NCBI RefSeq assembly: GCF_022605725.1
Contig: NC_065554.1
Coordinates: forward strand, 16,449,100-16,513,099
DNA: 64,000 nucleotides
Reading direction: 5' to 3'
Source of the DNA: Anthonomus grandis grandis
Lineage: Eukaryota > Arthropoda > Insecta > Coleoptera > Curculionidae
Within the stretch, counting starts at the first letter, position 1. Each line of letters opens with the position of its first letter. Below the pieces are notes generated by a model that did no database searches, was not told the DNA's origin, and worked only from the letters and a program-made list of their open reading frames with translations. This document shows, piece after piece, positions 26,301 to 41,300 of this stretch. A program made the position numbers and the translations under genes.

Positions 26301-29300
26301 GTTTATATAAATATGGAAATCTTGGAGAGGCTGCGTTAATGAGATACAAGGGATTAAAATAGAAATAAAATGTACATTTTCGTAAACATTTTAAAATTGG
26401 CACAACATATTTACGTCTAACTTCGTAAACGTTGAGCTTTGCAAAACACTACGCACTAAGACGAGGCGGCGTTTGGCCTAAAAAAGTATTTTTAGGCCAA
26501 AAGAGTTGCACGCTATAAAAAGTAGCATATGTTAAATTGTTTTTTCTTTTTAGTAAGATATGCCGCTGTTTCTTATAAATTAAAAGAGTTACTTACGGTC
26601 TTACATTTTTTGACCTAAACATAGCTTTTTGTTTCGTTTTAACGTATAAGAAATTTGATGTAAATATCTCTTATATTTAGTTGTGAATTTTAACACCCTG
26701 TATCTTATTCAGGAATCCGTTACGGATTCATATTTATATTAACTTTTTATCTTAAAAATAACAAGAAAATCCTTACTTATAGTAAAGATATAAGAAGTTG
26801 GGAGAAGCAATTTCTACTTATTTATTACCTGGAAATGTCCAGTTACCAAAAATAACAAAATTTATAAAACATCAAATTTGATAGATATTTCTGAGATTTA
26901 TCATGAATTACCTTTTCACTGTAAAACACCTGCATTAATTTCACACTATTTTATTAACTGTTAATTTTGCCATGCCTTGAAATAATTACTTAGATGTCCC
27001 AGGTTAAAAATTAACAAAACAATTACCCTCGATGATGACGACAAATTGAAAAATAGGTGCATAATTATTCACTCGCGCCGACCCATTAATAATAGATTTT
27101 CCGTAGAGTTAAGGATACGTAGTTAACCCGGCCTGTTATTAAATTATTAAATTAATTGGCGGAGACTTGGGTCGCAAACAAATTAATGTTGTACCATTGG
27201 TTATTGTTAGTTTTACTTTTCGCGTCATTTAGTTATTAGCTAGAGAATTTAGGCTGGTTTAAGATGCAATGTTGCTACAGGTAAATAGATATTTATCTTT
27301 AAAAAAGCAAGAACATATTGAGTAGGAACCCTCTTAAGAAACGTTCACATTTAGTTTTGATAATAAATTCCTCTATATGTTATTTAAAATCGAATGTTTA
27401 GTTTATTGGCGTTAATAGATGCACTTACAATCAATTTACTTTAAACATGGGATTTGTGGTTTTTAAATGTATTCTCATATGAATAATTTGTTCTAAGCGG
27501 AGAATGTAAGCACAACTGCACCACATCCACCGCAAGAAACTCAAGAATCTCATGCAGCGCAACCTCCAAAAACCCAACCAGTGTTGGATCAACCGACGAT
27601 TCAACAAATCCCGACGCAACCAGTCATTTCGCAATCACTAGGGGCCGCTAATCAAAATCACGTTTCTTCTGGAGCTCAAATGGTGGGTCAACCAGATACG
27701 GTTTCTCCGCCGATAAGTTCAGGAGCATCTGTTCCGATGAGGAAAACTTCAGCACCTTTAGAAAACACCCGTCTTGATACTGAAAAACCATTGGAACAGA
27801 AGATAAGCGTCAGCAGTTTGAAGGAGGAAGGTACTAAATCGGAAACTGGTAATTGTTTTTGTATAAGTTTTTTTTTCCTTGTGATATTTGGGTTTTCTTT
27901 ACGAACTGGCTAAAACATTGATCAGAACATACTTAGAAAAAACTTAAATGCCTCGAGCAAGAAATCTTCTTTTCATCAATACTCTTGAAGGACTTCTAAA
28001 GAAATATTTTTTCTTAAATTCGTGTCCCCAACCCCCTTTTCTGTAGTTTTAACAGCCAAAAAATAATATTCAAGTATGCAAAAAAGTAAAAAAAATAAAT
28101 TACTATATTTTCTCACATACAGTTGAGGATAAAATTATATCAGCCATCAGTGCAACATAACGAAAACCCAGGAAATCGGTATGTAGTAGGTAATGCAAAG
28201 GAAAGAAACATTTCAATTCGAGGTCAAAATAACAGTAGCTTAAAGAATTATTTAACAAAAAATATATTACCGCTAATACCTAATATATATAATACCTACC
28301 GCTTCAAATCGTCGTGGTATAGAGTTTACAAAATGTTGACATATTGATAAACGAAGGCTATGCCAAATATTGTGAATAACTATCCAGTATTCTTATTTCA
28401 TTATGTGAACAAACAAAATGAAAGAAGAATGTCGAAACCTTTAATATCTCTCCACAAGTTATCAAAACAGGATTAAGGTCCGGGCTCCATGCCGGTCACT
28501 CTAGCATAAAATGTTCTGGTGATTTAAAAAAGATTACAAAGACAGTTGGTATGCTTAGAATAGTTGCAAAATATCCATTGTAGTGGAATTTCACATTCTG
28601 CATAAGGTACGATAACTTTCTTCAACATATCCCCCTTCTTCAGTGGTATTTGATTCAGCAGTTGACTGCATACTTGCCTATGTTGTGCAATCCTTTCGGC
28701 GTCATGCAGTCTTATATTTATTACGGGTTTTGTTTGGTCTACCCATCTAGTTGGAGGTCTGCTGCATGGGCGTTTGCCTTCTAACTTCCCTTCTATGATT
28801 AGAATTATAGTTCCATTATTTATAATCTTCTACCTATATGTCCAAGGTACTGCAGATTCATGCGGTTTATTCTGATTAGTAGCCTTCTACGTCGACCAAT
28901 TTCTTGTAATACGGATACGTTGGTGCGGTGTTCTGCCCGATACTCATCTATAAATCTACATTTCGAAAGCCTCTTTTCGGGTTTTATCTGCTTTGTTTTT
29001 AATTCCATGTTTCCACTGCGTACGTTGCAATGGTAAAGATCATCAACTAGGCGGAGTTTTATTGTTTGGTTCATAGCTTTGGCTTTCCATTTTTTATTTA
29101 GCTTGGTAGTCGCTGACCTTGCCATAGATCATGAAATATTTCGCTCTCACATTTCCCAGTGATAGTAATTAGGGAACCAAGATAGAAAAAATTTTTCAAC
29201 CGCTTCATAGTCTGCAATTTTTTATTTATCTTTTATTTAGTAATGATACGTTTTGTGGACTTTTGCCAAATAAATTAGCAGACCAGTTTATAGCTCGAGA

Positions 29301-32300
29301 GGTAACATTTGCTTCAACAATATTCTGAGTTGTGAAAGGCAAACGGCTTTTGCTTTGAGTATAGTGTTTTTTCCTGCATATTTTTATGTAACAAGTTTAT
29401 TGTTACACATTATAAATACAATATATCATACATACCAGTAAAATAATAAACTAGGTGAGGCAATTATATCCTCAGTAAGAAATAATACGACTATTTCTTA
29501 CTAAGGGTCGAGTAACTTTACAACGACAAAATATCTTTCATATCGTCTTTCAAAACCAATTCTCAGAAACACATATTTTTGTTTAGTTAGTTGTTTAAGC
29601 ATAACGTATATTCCACCATAATAGCAAGTGATGTATTGTTATTCCTGTCCCTTTCACAAATTTTAGGCTGTAATTCTTTTTATTGCTTGCGATTTTTTGG
29701 CTTTTCGGTGTTTTTGAAGATGGAAAACACTGATTGCAGTAAAGGAGGTTTAATTTTACCCACCATGATTGATATCTTCTAGCTTTGATAATTATAAATA
29801 CAATATTATGATTTTTTAAATTAGTCTAATCTTCATCGCTATCCTTGTTGATAAACACGTAAAACCATTTACTAATGAGAATCAATAGCGTTCTGTTTCT
29901 GTGTTTAAGTGAAAAATTAACTTAGAAATACTAACTACTACATCTTTAATCTGATTTTTAAATAAGCATTCAAGTTATAATAAATAGATGGGGATCTCTC
30001 AATTGTAAAATCAAAGGCACTTAAATTCAGTGTCATATATGCATTTCTATACCCTGATATACCTGATATCGCAAGTTCTGTCAGATGACTGCTGATATTT
30101 ATGCTGGTGGAGATTAGTACAGAGTTTTAAGTCTTAAAAAGAGAACGTTTTAAATCCTTGACTTTAAGTCGACTTTGAATTCATACTTATTGGAAATTGC
30201 TATAAAATTATTGCTGTTTACTGAGTTGTATAATAGTAGTACGTGAATGATCTTTCTTATATTTAAAAAACAAAGTTTTTTCGTCATATTTCAAACATCT
30301 TAGATAATACCAAAAAGCTGAAACATTGCTAAACAAAAGAACTTCAAAACTGTGTTAAGGCAAATTCTGTTTGAAATGTAATTTGCTATATTAAATTATT
30401 CCTTAAAAAATGCAATTCTTAATAATTAAAAATGATTAAAAAAATTGTCGCCTTGTTACACTAAAATTTGCAAAATCAAATAATTCGACTCATTCGTCTA
30501 AATTAATTTAGAAAATTACATTTTTGGAGGTTAAGTATAGGGATGGGTGTAGGCGAATCAAAATTTCTGGCTTACGTTTCGAATTATATTCAATTTATCA
30601 TCAGATCTCTATAAGGATTAAAATTGATGCTGGTGTTTAGTTTCATTTTTAACGTTTTGCCCGTGTAATTACTTAAATTTTTAATTGAATCACTTATTTG
30701 AGAAACAATTAAAGCCACCGTTTGATATATTGCGATAAATCATTTCTATATAGGTAGGCGCATCATTTGCTTTACAAACTATACAAATCCATGCACTTAC
30801 CGGTGCATTAACCTGCATTGACTATTATGTTTACTTTTAAAAAAGGTATTAAAAGTCTAATATGGTAGTATGAAAGAATTAAAAATATACAGATGACAGA
30901 TCTATCATCTGTCTACGTTATATTAAAGCCTTGATGACCCAGATATTATAAAACGAAAAGCCTATAAAAAGTGGGCTCAGTGGCCTTTGTACAGAACCAC
31001 CCTATCCTAATATCAAAATACATATTAAGAATAAACGGGTTAATATCAGATAATTTAAAAGCCACTTATCTAATAAAAAGTTTTTATGAAGAACTTTTTT
31101 GTGTCGAACTGAAGATGTGACTTGGTGCTATAATATTGTTGTTCCAAATGTTTATTAAAAGTTTGTACTTTGTTGTGAAAATAATCATATTTTTAAAATC
31201 ATTATTTTTTAAATTTAGCTTTTTGTTAACTTTACCATTTAATTGAATCGCAACTTTGTAAAAAGATGTTTAATTACTTCATTCTAAGATCCATTGAATA
31301 CCTAAACCTTAAAAAAATTCAAATAAAAATAGCTGAGCAGTTTTTTTCCTCGGAACTATATTTATGGGATTTATCTGGTTTCTCACATAAGTGATTCAAT
31401 TATTTTATTCTGTAAATAAATCTTGGTTTTAAATGGAAGTAACTCAAATAAAGTGAAATGTATAAAAACTTTTTTTCTACCTAAGGTCAAGTTTGCGGAC
31501 CCGAACTAATCAATACCATCGAGCAACTTAAAATAAGCTTAGACAACCTAAAGAATAGCAGTCATCCAAAGAAGGAAGAAGACGCCAAGAAAGTAGGGAG
31601 TAATGTGGAGGTTAGTTACATTTCCTTCATACTCCCAAAATAATCCAAAACGTTCGATCATACCATAAAATAATTGTAATTTAAAGTACGAAATCAATAA
31701 TAATTTTCTATTTATAAGGTTCCCGTAACGAAACCATCTTCTACCGCCCAGCCCCAGTCGGGATACGTACCTCCGCCACAGACTCCCGCAACTGGGGCAC
31801 CTCAACAGCAACCACAATTCATTCCGACTCCGATGCCAACTCTACCCACGATTCCTTCACAACAGCCTTTACAACAATCTGCGCCACCGTTAGTCCCTGC
31901 CACGATAACTACCTCTGTGCCAGCCCAACCAGGTCAAACGCCTCCTGTGTTACAGCAGCCACAGGTGAGTGACTTTTTGATAATTTGTTTGGGTGATGTA
32001 AAAGTGTAATTTAATTCGTTTATTTTTGTTTTATCTAGCAAAGATGCATAGTTGTCTTTTAGTTATGCGTTAATTAAATGTGAAGATCTGACTAACTGTA
32101 ACTTAATGTGTACTAACTGTAATAAATTGAGATTAAAATAGAATAGAGAGCACCTGCAAAATAATATGTGAATTATCTTAAAACCACGAACCCAGTCCTT
32201 TTGAATCAGAAGCAAAAAGACATGAGCATAATTATCGACGTAACAACACACTTGTGAAACACATATCAACAATAGATTAAAAGCAGCGCACTAGCGCTTA

Positions 32301-35300
32301 AAAAATGACCTAAATCACCTAAAAAACTCTCTACCTTCAAAACTAAAATCCTTTCTTTGTGATAGCCTAATTTTATTATGATTTGATTTCGGAGATATAG
32401 TATACTTCGATTCTATAACAAGTTTTTTATTTTAAAAAAAATAGAAATTACAACATGCATGGAATTCTCTTTTAACATCCCTAATAGACATCATATAACT
32501 CCACATCTAAATATTAACAAAATTTTAATCATGGCGAATTGAAGAAAGCTTCATATATTATACTGCTTTGTCTATAAGATAATTAAAACTGGAAAACCAG
32601 AATATCTGCATGACTGTTTAATTTCGCTACTACACACTGGTCCTGAAAACTTAATTTATATAGAGTTCCTCTTTATCGTACGATAAATTTTCAAAAATCT
32701 TATAAATACTGAGATCTGGAATGACCTTCCAAATAGAATAAAATATTTTACATTAAATAGTTTTAAAAGCCATTTGAAATTAATACTCCTGCAGAATCAA
32801 CTATAGGCTCTTAACTAATATGTACAGGGTGTCCACCCAAAATGGGAAATATATATCTATATATCTCCGTATATCCCCTATATATCTCCCTATATATATC
32901 TCCGTTATTTTTAACGTTAACAAGATGCGGTTTTCGCGACAATGCTACTTTTGCCTAAAACTAAAGATGCTGCTATCGAAATTTTAATAGTTTTTTTAGT
33001 TTTTAAGATACGGGAAATTTTTTTGAAATGTTCCGGCATTTTGGCATTTTGTTTGGTGCTTTATATAGAATATTTGGCATTAGGGCTAAATATAAGTATG
33101 GGAATATGTAAGGATATGTTACCATATTTTGAAGAGACTTGGCCTTTAAGTTACATGTTTCAATAAGATAACGACCCAAAAAATTCTTTAAAGTTAATAA
33201 TGTAATTTTATCTCAGTTGCGATCTCCCCACCAAATCCAGTAGAAAATCTCTCAAAACCTTGACGAATATCATATTTACCCACAAATTTCTGGAATCGCT
33301 TAGTCTATTTATCATGTATTCGTTGAGATCTTAAATAGGAATGCGTTGTTTGTTCATATAGTTTTGCCTACATAAAATCATTACTTAAATAAAATTAACA
33401 ATCAATTTAGTAGAACAATATTCATTACCCCTATAAAAATAAAATACCACAAAAGATATTGTAAAAAATATAAATGTTGTCCAATTATACATAGTGTACA
33501 TTTTAAGTTATGTTATTATATAAATTTGTTATCTTTCTTTAGTCAAAAAACCTTTTCAAACACTAAACACTGAATTTATTTAATAATCTAAAAAAATATT
33601 TTATATGAATTAGTGGTTTCAAATTGAAAACAAATTTAAATTTCCGCTCCAATAAAGAAGTGAAAGTGCTTTTTCAAATGCGCAACAAAACACAGATGCT
33701 CAGAAAAAGCTCTGATAATTGGTTCTTTTTTGTACCAGATATTTGTAGAAATACTAGAGTCGTATATCATTTTAAAGGGAATAAAAATTTAATTTTTAAA
33801 TATAAAATAGCAATTTACGTCCGATTGTTAAATTAAAATTATTATCGATGTCTAAAAAACTTGGGTTGCATGAATTAATACTTTAATTCATAATTGTCTA
33901 ATTAACAATTAAGTAAATTTTAGGCACTTTTTACATTTTACCTTTGTAAATGTAACCTTTTTGGTGGTACCACTCAAATCGGGATCTCTGTATATGGTCA
34001 ATACTGTATGACCTAAAAGATTTTTCCTCTGCTGCCAAAAAAAAAAATTATAAAAATTGTATAATTCCAGGTTTCCATTCCAACACAAGCCCTACCTACC
34101 ATGACAAACGGTCCGCTACCAAACAACGCTCAACCCCAATATGTGACCCCACCGATCCAAACTGTACAACAGCAACCCCAATTTTCTCAGGCTGCGCCGA
34201 TCCAATCTGCTCCTCAACAGCCACCAATTCAAACTGCTTCCCAACAACAGGGAAATACTGCGATATACGGTCAACCGCAACATACCATTCAACAAAGCGT
34301 AGTGGGTCAACCAACGGTTGTTGCTCCTCAGCCACATATAAACAGTGGAGTGGTGACATCGCAATGTGTAGTGCCGAGCAGTCACGTGGTCACTTCTGCT
34401 GCAGACTCCATGGTTGCTGCTGCGACCGTGCATACGCAGCCTATTCCAGCTGTTACGGGACAGCCTGGATACGTATCTATGGGCGGGATCGGTGGACAGT
34501 ATCCGACGGCTGGACATCAGGTAATAATAAAATTAAAATTATTTCTTTTTTATGATCATAATTAAAGCGTATTTTTTAAATGACTTGAAATGAAATAAAT
34601 GAAATGAAATGAATTTTAATGAAATTGGAGTCCGTTTGGGTAACGTGGATTGGAAAAGGATTGTAAGGTTTTTTTGCTATCATAATTAATGACAGACCTA
34701 TGCTGAAAATGATCTTGGAAGCATGACACGGTTACTTAAAGTTCTTCCGTATTTTAAATGTACGTCAAATATTTTATCCTGTTTTTATATGCATATTATA
34801 CAGGCAGTGTCCATGATAAAAAGTGATGCCAGTGTTAAAAGTTTTTGATTTACAAACAGTTCGCTGCAGGATGCTCGCTTGTCTGTCTATAACTACGCGG
34901 TGTCCGGAAGGTAGGCGAAATCCTTTAAGGGGATGATAGCTGGCCTAATTACGAATATTTTAAGCCAAACATGTATGGGTCGAAATCTGTTTTTACATTT
35001 TTTAGTGCAACCTACGTATTTTTTTCAATAAATACCTAAATTTCACGCTTAATCGATAATACAAAATACAATTAATATCTACGTTTCAATTTTCATTTTG
35101 ATTTTGTCTAATGTCTATTTAATCAAATACTATGAATTCCAAGATTCTGTTACCTGAGAAAAAAATAGAAAAACAATTGTAGAGTTAAAATATATTACTT
35201 TGTTGGATGCTTGAATAAAATTTATTTCATCGTTCGAATCTTTTTAAAAATACGCCCAGCTACTACCCTTTATTTTAAGTTAATATTTATGCCGATGTCT

Positions 35301-38300
35301 GGCTAATTTTCAGAATTACACCCTCTGTTGTGAGGTAATTTCGAGTCTTATTGCCACGGGTCCTATTTCTTATTTCGGTTATGGTTAACCTCTTCTTTAA
35401 TTTTGTGAAATGCCTGATTGATTTTGCTAGCCAAATCTTCCCTCGTTCTTATCTCTGTTGTGTACAAACTCCTTTGCCCCCTCGCAGCCAAAAAATCCAG
35501 AGGAGTTGAATCAGGCGATCGAGGGGGCCAAGGAAAGGTTCCACCTCTGCCGATCCAACCCTCTAGAAAACAGTCGTCCAACTAAATCCTGACAGACAGC
35601 CAAAGTCCAATGCGCTGGACAACTATCTTGTTGGAAGATTATTGGCCTTTCTCGTTTTAATAGACTAGCTTCCACTAGATGATTGGAGATATCATTTTGC
35701 AGGAACTGTAAATAGTTAGCTCCATCTAAATGCTCTGGTAGATAATGTGGCCCAATAGTTCTGCCTATGACTCCGGCCCACACGGTGACGGAAAATTTGC
35801 TCTGAAATTAATTCTGGTTTTCTCAGTGCGGATTTGGAAGTTGTGGAAGTTGATATCCTCTATACCCTCTGTCGAAAATTTGGAGTCGTATGTCCACAGA
35901 ACAGTTTTCCTAAAGAACGCATTCGAAGTAGAGTCTGGATGATCTCTTATGAGAAATATGTTTTTTTTTTATCTTTAATTATATTTCTTAATACGACAAA
36001 TTTTAAAGCAAATCTAATATCTAGAGAGTTTAAATCAGGGCTATTAGCCGGCCCTATTATATGTACGTTAAAAATGACATCTGCAATTTTCATACTTTAA
36101 TAAATTCAAATCCAAGACTATTAGTAAGTAAAAAGTAAGTATTATAGAAAATACTAGCAGCTTTTTAAAAATGTTGTCTTATATCTAAAACTCATTCAAA
36201 AACGGCTTGTAAATGTATAAATATATTTTTAAAATCGGAATAAAAACATCTTTCTTTTTGGTCGAAAATATATAGGGTGTTTAATTTTTTTGTTAAGTCT
36301 ACTTGGTGGTTTGAAACGCATATTTTTTTACCAATCTTAAAGATAATAGAGAAAAGCTACCCTAATTTTAAAAGATTTGTTTTTCATTCGTCTGGTTTCA
36401 GCTCCTGTAGATATAGACAATGAAAAATATCAAGAAGTAAATATAAAAATTATCAATAGGAAATTCAATACAATAACCTCTTAACATTAAGAACCAAAAA
36501 ACGATATTACTTAATAAATTGTTTGAAGGTTAGTCATTATTAATTCTATCAAACAAACAAGAACTATAAGAACAAAATTACAATTTATTAAACACATGTT
36601 CTTATTTAATTTCTGTATTACTATTTTTGGATAAATTGTACAGTTTGATTACAAAAAGGCAAAGCAAAATCGAGACGTCCACAATCATTTAAAACAAGTC
36701 TATTTTCCCTTACTATCCTGTACCCACCACTTCTCATCCACCGATTATTGGGATATTTAATTTATTTTATAGCAATTGCCATCCAACATAGCGCTGACAG
36801 GAAATGTGGTCAGTCATCCGCCACCGGTATGTCAGCCCGCTACTGCACCGGTCACTCATATGACGTATCAAGCGACACCTGTGGTGCAGCAACAAGGGCC
36901 CGTTCAGCAACAGACGCAGCCGCTACAAACGGTGACGTCGCCGCAGCAGCAACAACAGCAACAAATGATGATGCCAAATATGGTGCCAACAAATCAACCT
37001 AACGAAGTGGTTTATCAGCAACAACAGGTAAAGAATTTGAATATTGAATATGTTATTTTATTGATCCGGTTAATTGTTTTTAGTTTTTTAGGTTTAGTTG
37101 GATATGGATTCAAATAAAACTCCACCCGTAATAGACATCTTAAAAGTCAGTCATACCCTTAGAAGACATTTTAAAAATAGTATCAATGTTCCGTTACATG
37201 ATTTACAACGAAAGGCCTTAACTTATTTCTGTCGCCCTGCAGAAGGCCTAATATAGGCCGGTATGTTGGCATAAAGAAAAATTTTAAAGGCTTGGAGTTT
37301 TATTTAGTCCCATATCTAACAAAACCTAAAAATTTAATTTTAATACTTTTAGGGCTTTTAGCCCACAGAACACCGTCTGAACAGTTAAAGCAGCATCTTA
37401 AAAATAATATGAAGTAAAATTTTTAAATAGCCTAATTAAGAACTAAATTTTATTTGGATTCATTCTGGCTGCTATGCTAGATGAATATACCTGTACAAGT
37501 GATAATTTTTTGCAAATCTTACATACTTTTTAGTGGACACTGCAGATCGCCCAAGGGCCAAAAGCACGTCGTGTTACATTAAATAAATAAGACAATGCAA
37601 GTCCGACAAGATGTTTTTACTGTACCATTGTCTACCACCTTCAAAAACAGGCCAAAAGCAAGGCGCAAAGTCTGTTTTATATAAAATAATTGCTTGAGAC
37701 GCACAAACCAGATTTTTATTTGTCAAATGTATCCTTAATGTTTGATATTAGTCATTTGTTACATAGAATGTTACAAGTTTGTTGGTCAACCATATATTCA
37801 TTATGACTTCTTATTCGGATGCTCTATTTTTAATATAAAAGGTGTCAAACCTAACTTATTTATTTTCTTGTTATGTATATCTCCGTTATCTTTTGGTGTT
37901 TCATTTACTATACATTTCTTATACACCCGTTTTATATAGTATAAAAAAAGTAATTGCTTGAACGGGAAAGGAAAGATTACGTTAAGAAATGTTACCAGAT
38001 GAATGGCAGCAGATTTCATTTGATGGTAAAATCTTTATCAATTCAATATGAAGAAGTTGTAGGGAAATCAAAAAAAATGTGACCTTTCCTTTATAAATTA
38101 CTATAGTCGAAGTTTTATTTTATTTATCAATAAAATTTTACTTTACTTTATATTTTCATTTGCAAAACGTCAAGTTCAACTCCCGTTCCGATTACTAGTG
38201 TGTTTTGTATGAATTGAACACTTTTTTTTATTTTCATTACCTTAAAATTAACTTAACATGTAGATTGGTTGAAAACTAGATGCGCTAATTCACTAGTCAC

Positions 38301-41300
38301 CCTGTCCCTATGGCCTTTAAAATAATTAAGGATTTTATGTATTTATGTATACGAGTATTCTACAGCATTCAACAAAGTGCATCTCCTGAAGATGTTCATT
38401 TTCGAAGTAGAGAGAATGGTTAATAAGGAAGATGCTTTCCTAAAATGACTTAATGTCTGTCTCTTAAAAGTCATTGAAATAACAAACCAATAGTCACAGC
38501 TTTTCTCCAAAACCGAAGTTTTTACTAAATGGGTTTATTGTGCTTAAAATCTTGTTCACATGTCCATGGTATTCTATCATGTTTCAACATCCCCAGATAA
38601 TAAGATAGAAAGAGCATCTACGTTAATTAATTTTTTGTAATTTTTTGAGTTAAAGCAATATGTAAAATTAGTCTGATAGGCTGTTAGATTTGGTGTGTTG
38701 TAGTGCTGAATGTAGAGTCAGCCGAGATGAATTACCAATTCTCGCTCATTGAGATTTAGGTATATAGGTATATTAGGTATATATATTGTTTTTTAGGGTT
38801 AATAATTTATGGTTGCCTTTTTTTATATAAGTTTGGGATTATTACTTTAAATTATTGAAATATAGTTGTTGCGGTGAATATATTGGTTTATGTATGTTAT
38901 TACTATATCTTAAAAATTATTAAAACATTATTGTAACCTATAGCTCTGTAAATGGTTTATACTATTGGGCTGTACTGCTAAGAATAAATAAATAAATAAA
39001 TTATACTATAAGTTCCATCCTTGTCATTAGTTTGTTGCTATATTTAATTTTTACTTCTTGAATAATCCAGTGGCGAATTCACGAAGGAAACTGGAAGAGT
39101 ATTCGTCCCCAAAAAAATCAAATCAATCTGATCAAAAAAATGTAATATTTGAATCTATGTATGCATTTTTCAGCGCTTCGTTTTTCGTCTTCCTGAGCTA
39201 GGTGAGCTCATTTTCACATTTGCACTGATAATATACGTTTGCGAACATATCCGCCGAATTACTTATTTAATATCTTTTTATGTTATCGAATTAATGTGAC
39301 TATTAGTGGTAACGAATGACGCATTACTTTCGCAGGTTATTGACAGACATTCTTCAGTAATCAAAACTTATAGAAACTTAAAAAAAAGTCCCTAAAATGT
39401 TTTGTACTATAGAAATTGCTTTACAACTTGTCTTTTTAACTATTTTTCTTTTTAAAGAAATCGACTGAAATAATTTTTAAATACGAGGAATGCTGAAAAT
39501 ATGTGTAAATCGAAAATAGAAAATCTTTTATTTTTGACTGTATATTATACCTTTTTTACTATCCTTGGTATATTCACAAATTAAAACCCATCTATTTGTA
39601 GTTTTACCATAAAATTGAAGAGACCGAAGAGTTTTCTATAATTTTTACCAAACTTTTTGGTTTTGCTTTGCATGTTTCTAAAGGTTTTCTAACTAATTTA
39701 GATTTATGCACAACCACCACCGTTGGCCGCTTCTGGATCCTTACAAAACATTACCGCGCCAGTGCAGCCAGTTACACAAGTTCCTGCGCAGCAAAATATC
39801 GTAACAGGAGCTGGATATCAGCAGTCAGAAGACATGCAAGGGTACACCAATAAATTGATTCACGATCTTAAGCATGGATTGGAAAAGTAAGTAGTATTTT
39901 TATATACAAGTTGTTTGATTAAGGGTGGCGAGGTACCATATCTCATTCAATCCGTTTCTCATCAATTCAGCAGTTTGGGGAAAAATCGATTAATAACTTA
40001 TTTTAATAAAACACTATGTACATGTTAAAAAATTGTATATACAAATTGTTTTAGCGGTTCGAATAGGAACAGCCAAGCGTCAACTCCGCAACAGGAGATG
40101 TACGATTTCAACTTTCAAAGGAATCTCCAACAAAGATTATCGAATATCGGGCCTTCACCTGGGCAGTACGTGCCAAATACAACTGTAAGTGTAAAATTTC
40201 AAACTCTAGAACTGATAATTTTGTTTGTTTTTTTTTTTGTTTAGGCACCATCTAGCCCTCATGGTTTAGTTACTTCTTTAGAATTTCCCCAAGTTTCAGG
40301 TGGGCCAGCTATAGAAGCCAACCTTAATAAGGTGAGTATCGATATAAATTAGTAGATAAAAATTAATATGATAGTGGTTTCAATTTAAAATAGATAGTGG
40401 TTTTTAAGATTTAAAAAACCATGATGGACGTACGTTTTTTGTAAGCTCAAATAGTGTAAATATTAACAAAAATATTAGCTTCATGGCTATGTAATAGATA
40501 GAAAGTGCGTTTAAAATCATCTTGCATTTTATAAACTATTAGTTAAAATAATATTTATCTAAATAATAAATTTAAATTACAAATAACTAATATTAAATAA
40601 TGTAAAAAATAAATTGGATAAGAAGATACACCCTCGGCAACTTTTTTTCTTGGTTGAAAAAATACCTATGCATTAACCAGCCACCGAAAGTCCTAGGCAA
40701 AGTCTTGCAAAGTTAAGGAAAGAACGACAATGCTTCACTGATTCCCATATCCTCTACTTACGCTTCGCTGATAGGAATGCTAAATGGGATTTAGTAGTTA
40801 ATTATGAACTGAATATTTATGGGGTTAATGTTAATCTTTTTTGTTCGATCGAACAACACAAAGAGATTATTATTTTTTATCTAAGCTTTGATAGATATTG
40901 GTTGTTTAGTCAATAATCGCATTTTTGGTAGGTTTTCCAATTCTGAAATCATATTGCTTTAACGAAAAGATGTTTTTTTTTTAAATATATGAGGCCTTGC
41001 ATGATAATTTTTAAAAAAATTATCAACCATAGATATATTCGAAATTGATGATAAAGATATACTTATCAATTTCTGTTTTTGGCCCTTTTTAAATAACGGT
41101 TTAACTTAACTCAACTTCCTTGAGCGTCTCGAGCGAGTGGGATTCGCCAAGACCAGAGGATTTTTTAAATTTCAGTGACTTAACAATAATATATTTTACT
41201 TCAAGCTCTGATGTCTCTCATAAATAAAACAAACTCTTTTTAGGCCTCTTTAAAATTGATAGGTGGAAATATCTCTTTTGTCGATTTTTCGCAAATTTGA

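Larger units (their letters stand above)
27849..31485. other. WNK intron with Tc1-like and non-LTR remnants
   Basis: Holds 28290-28620 and 28640-29140. From 29200 to 31485 I see only AT-rich DNA and a hammerhead-like core at 30576-30604. Confidence 0.5.

Noticed and set aside
26025..26339. 104-residue K/I/N-rich plus-strand frame
   Set aside because: Composition expected from AT-rich DNA; no motif.
27511..27848. Alternative acceptor 13 bp inside WNK exon 14 (AG at 27509-27510)
   Set aside because: Would shift the reading frame relative to the phase-1 end of the preceding exon.
29591..29782. 63-residue open frame with hydrophobic start
   Set aside because: No splice context, no motif and AT-driven composition.
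32845..32905. TATATATCTCC tandem as a functional site
   Set aside because: Short degenerate simple repeat beside a transposon end; no reason to infer function.
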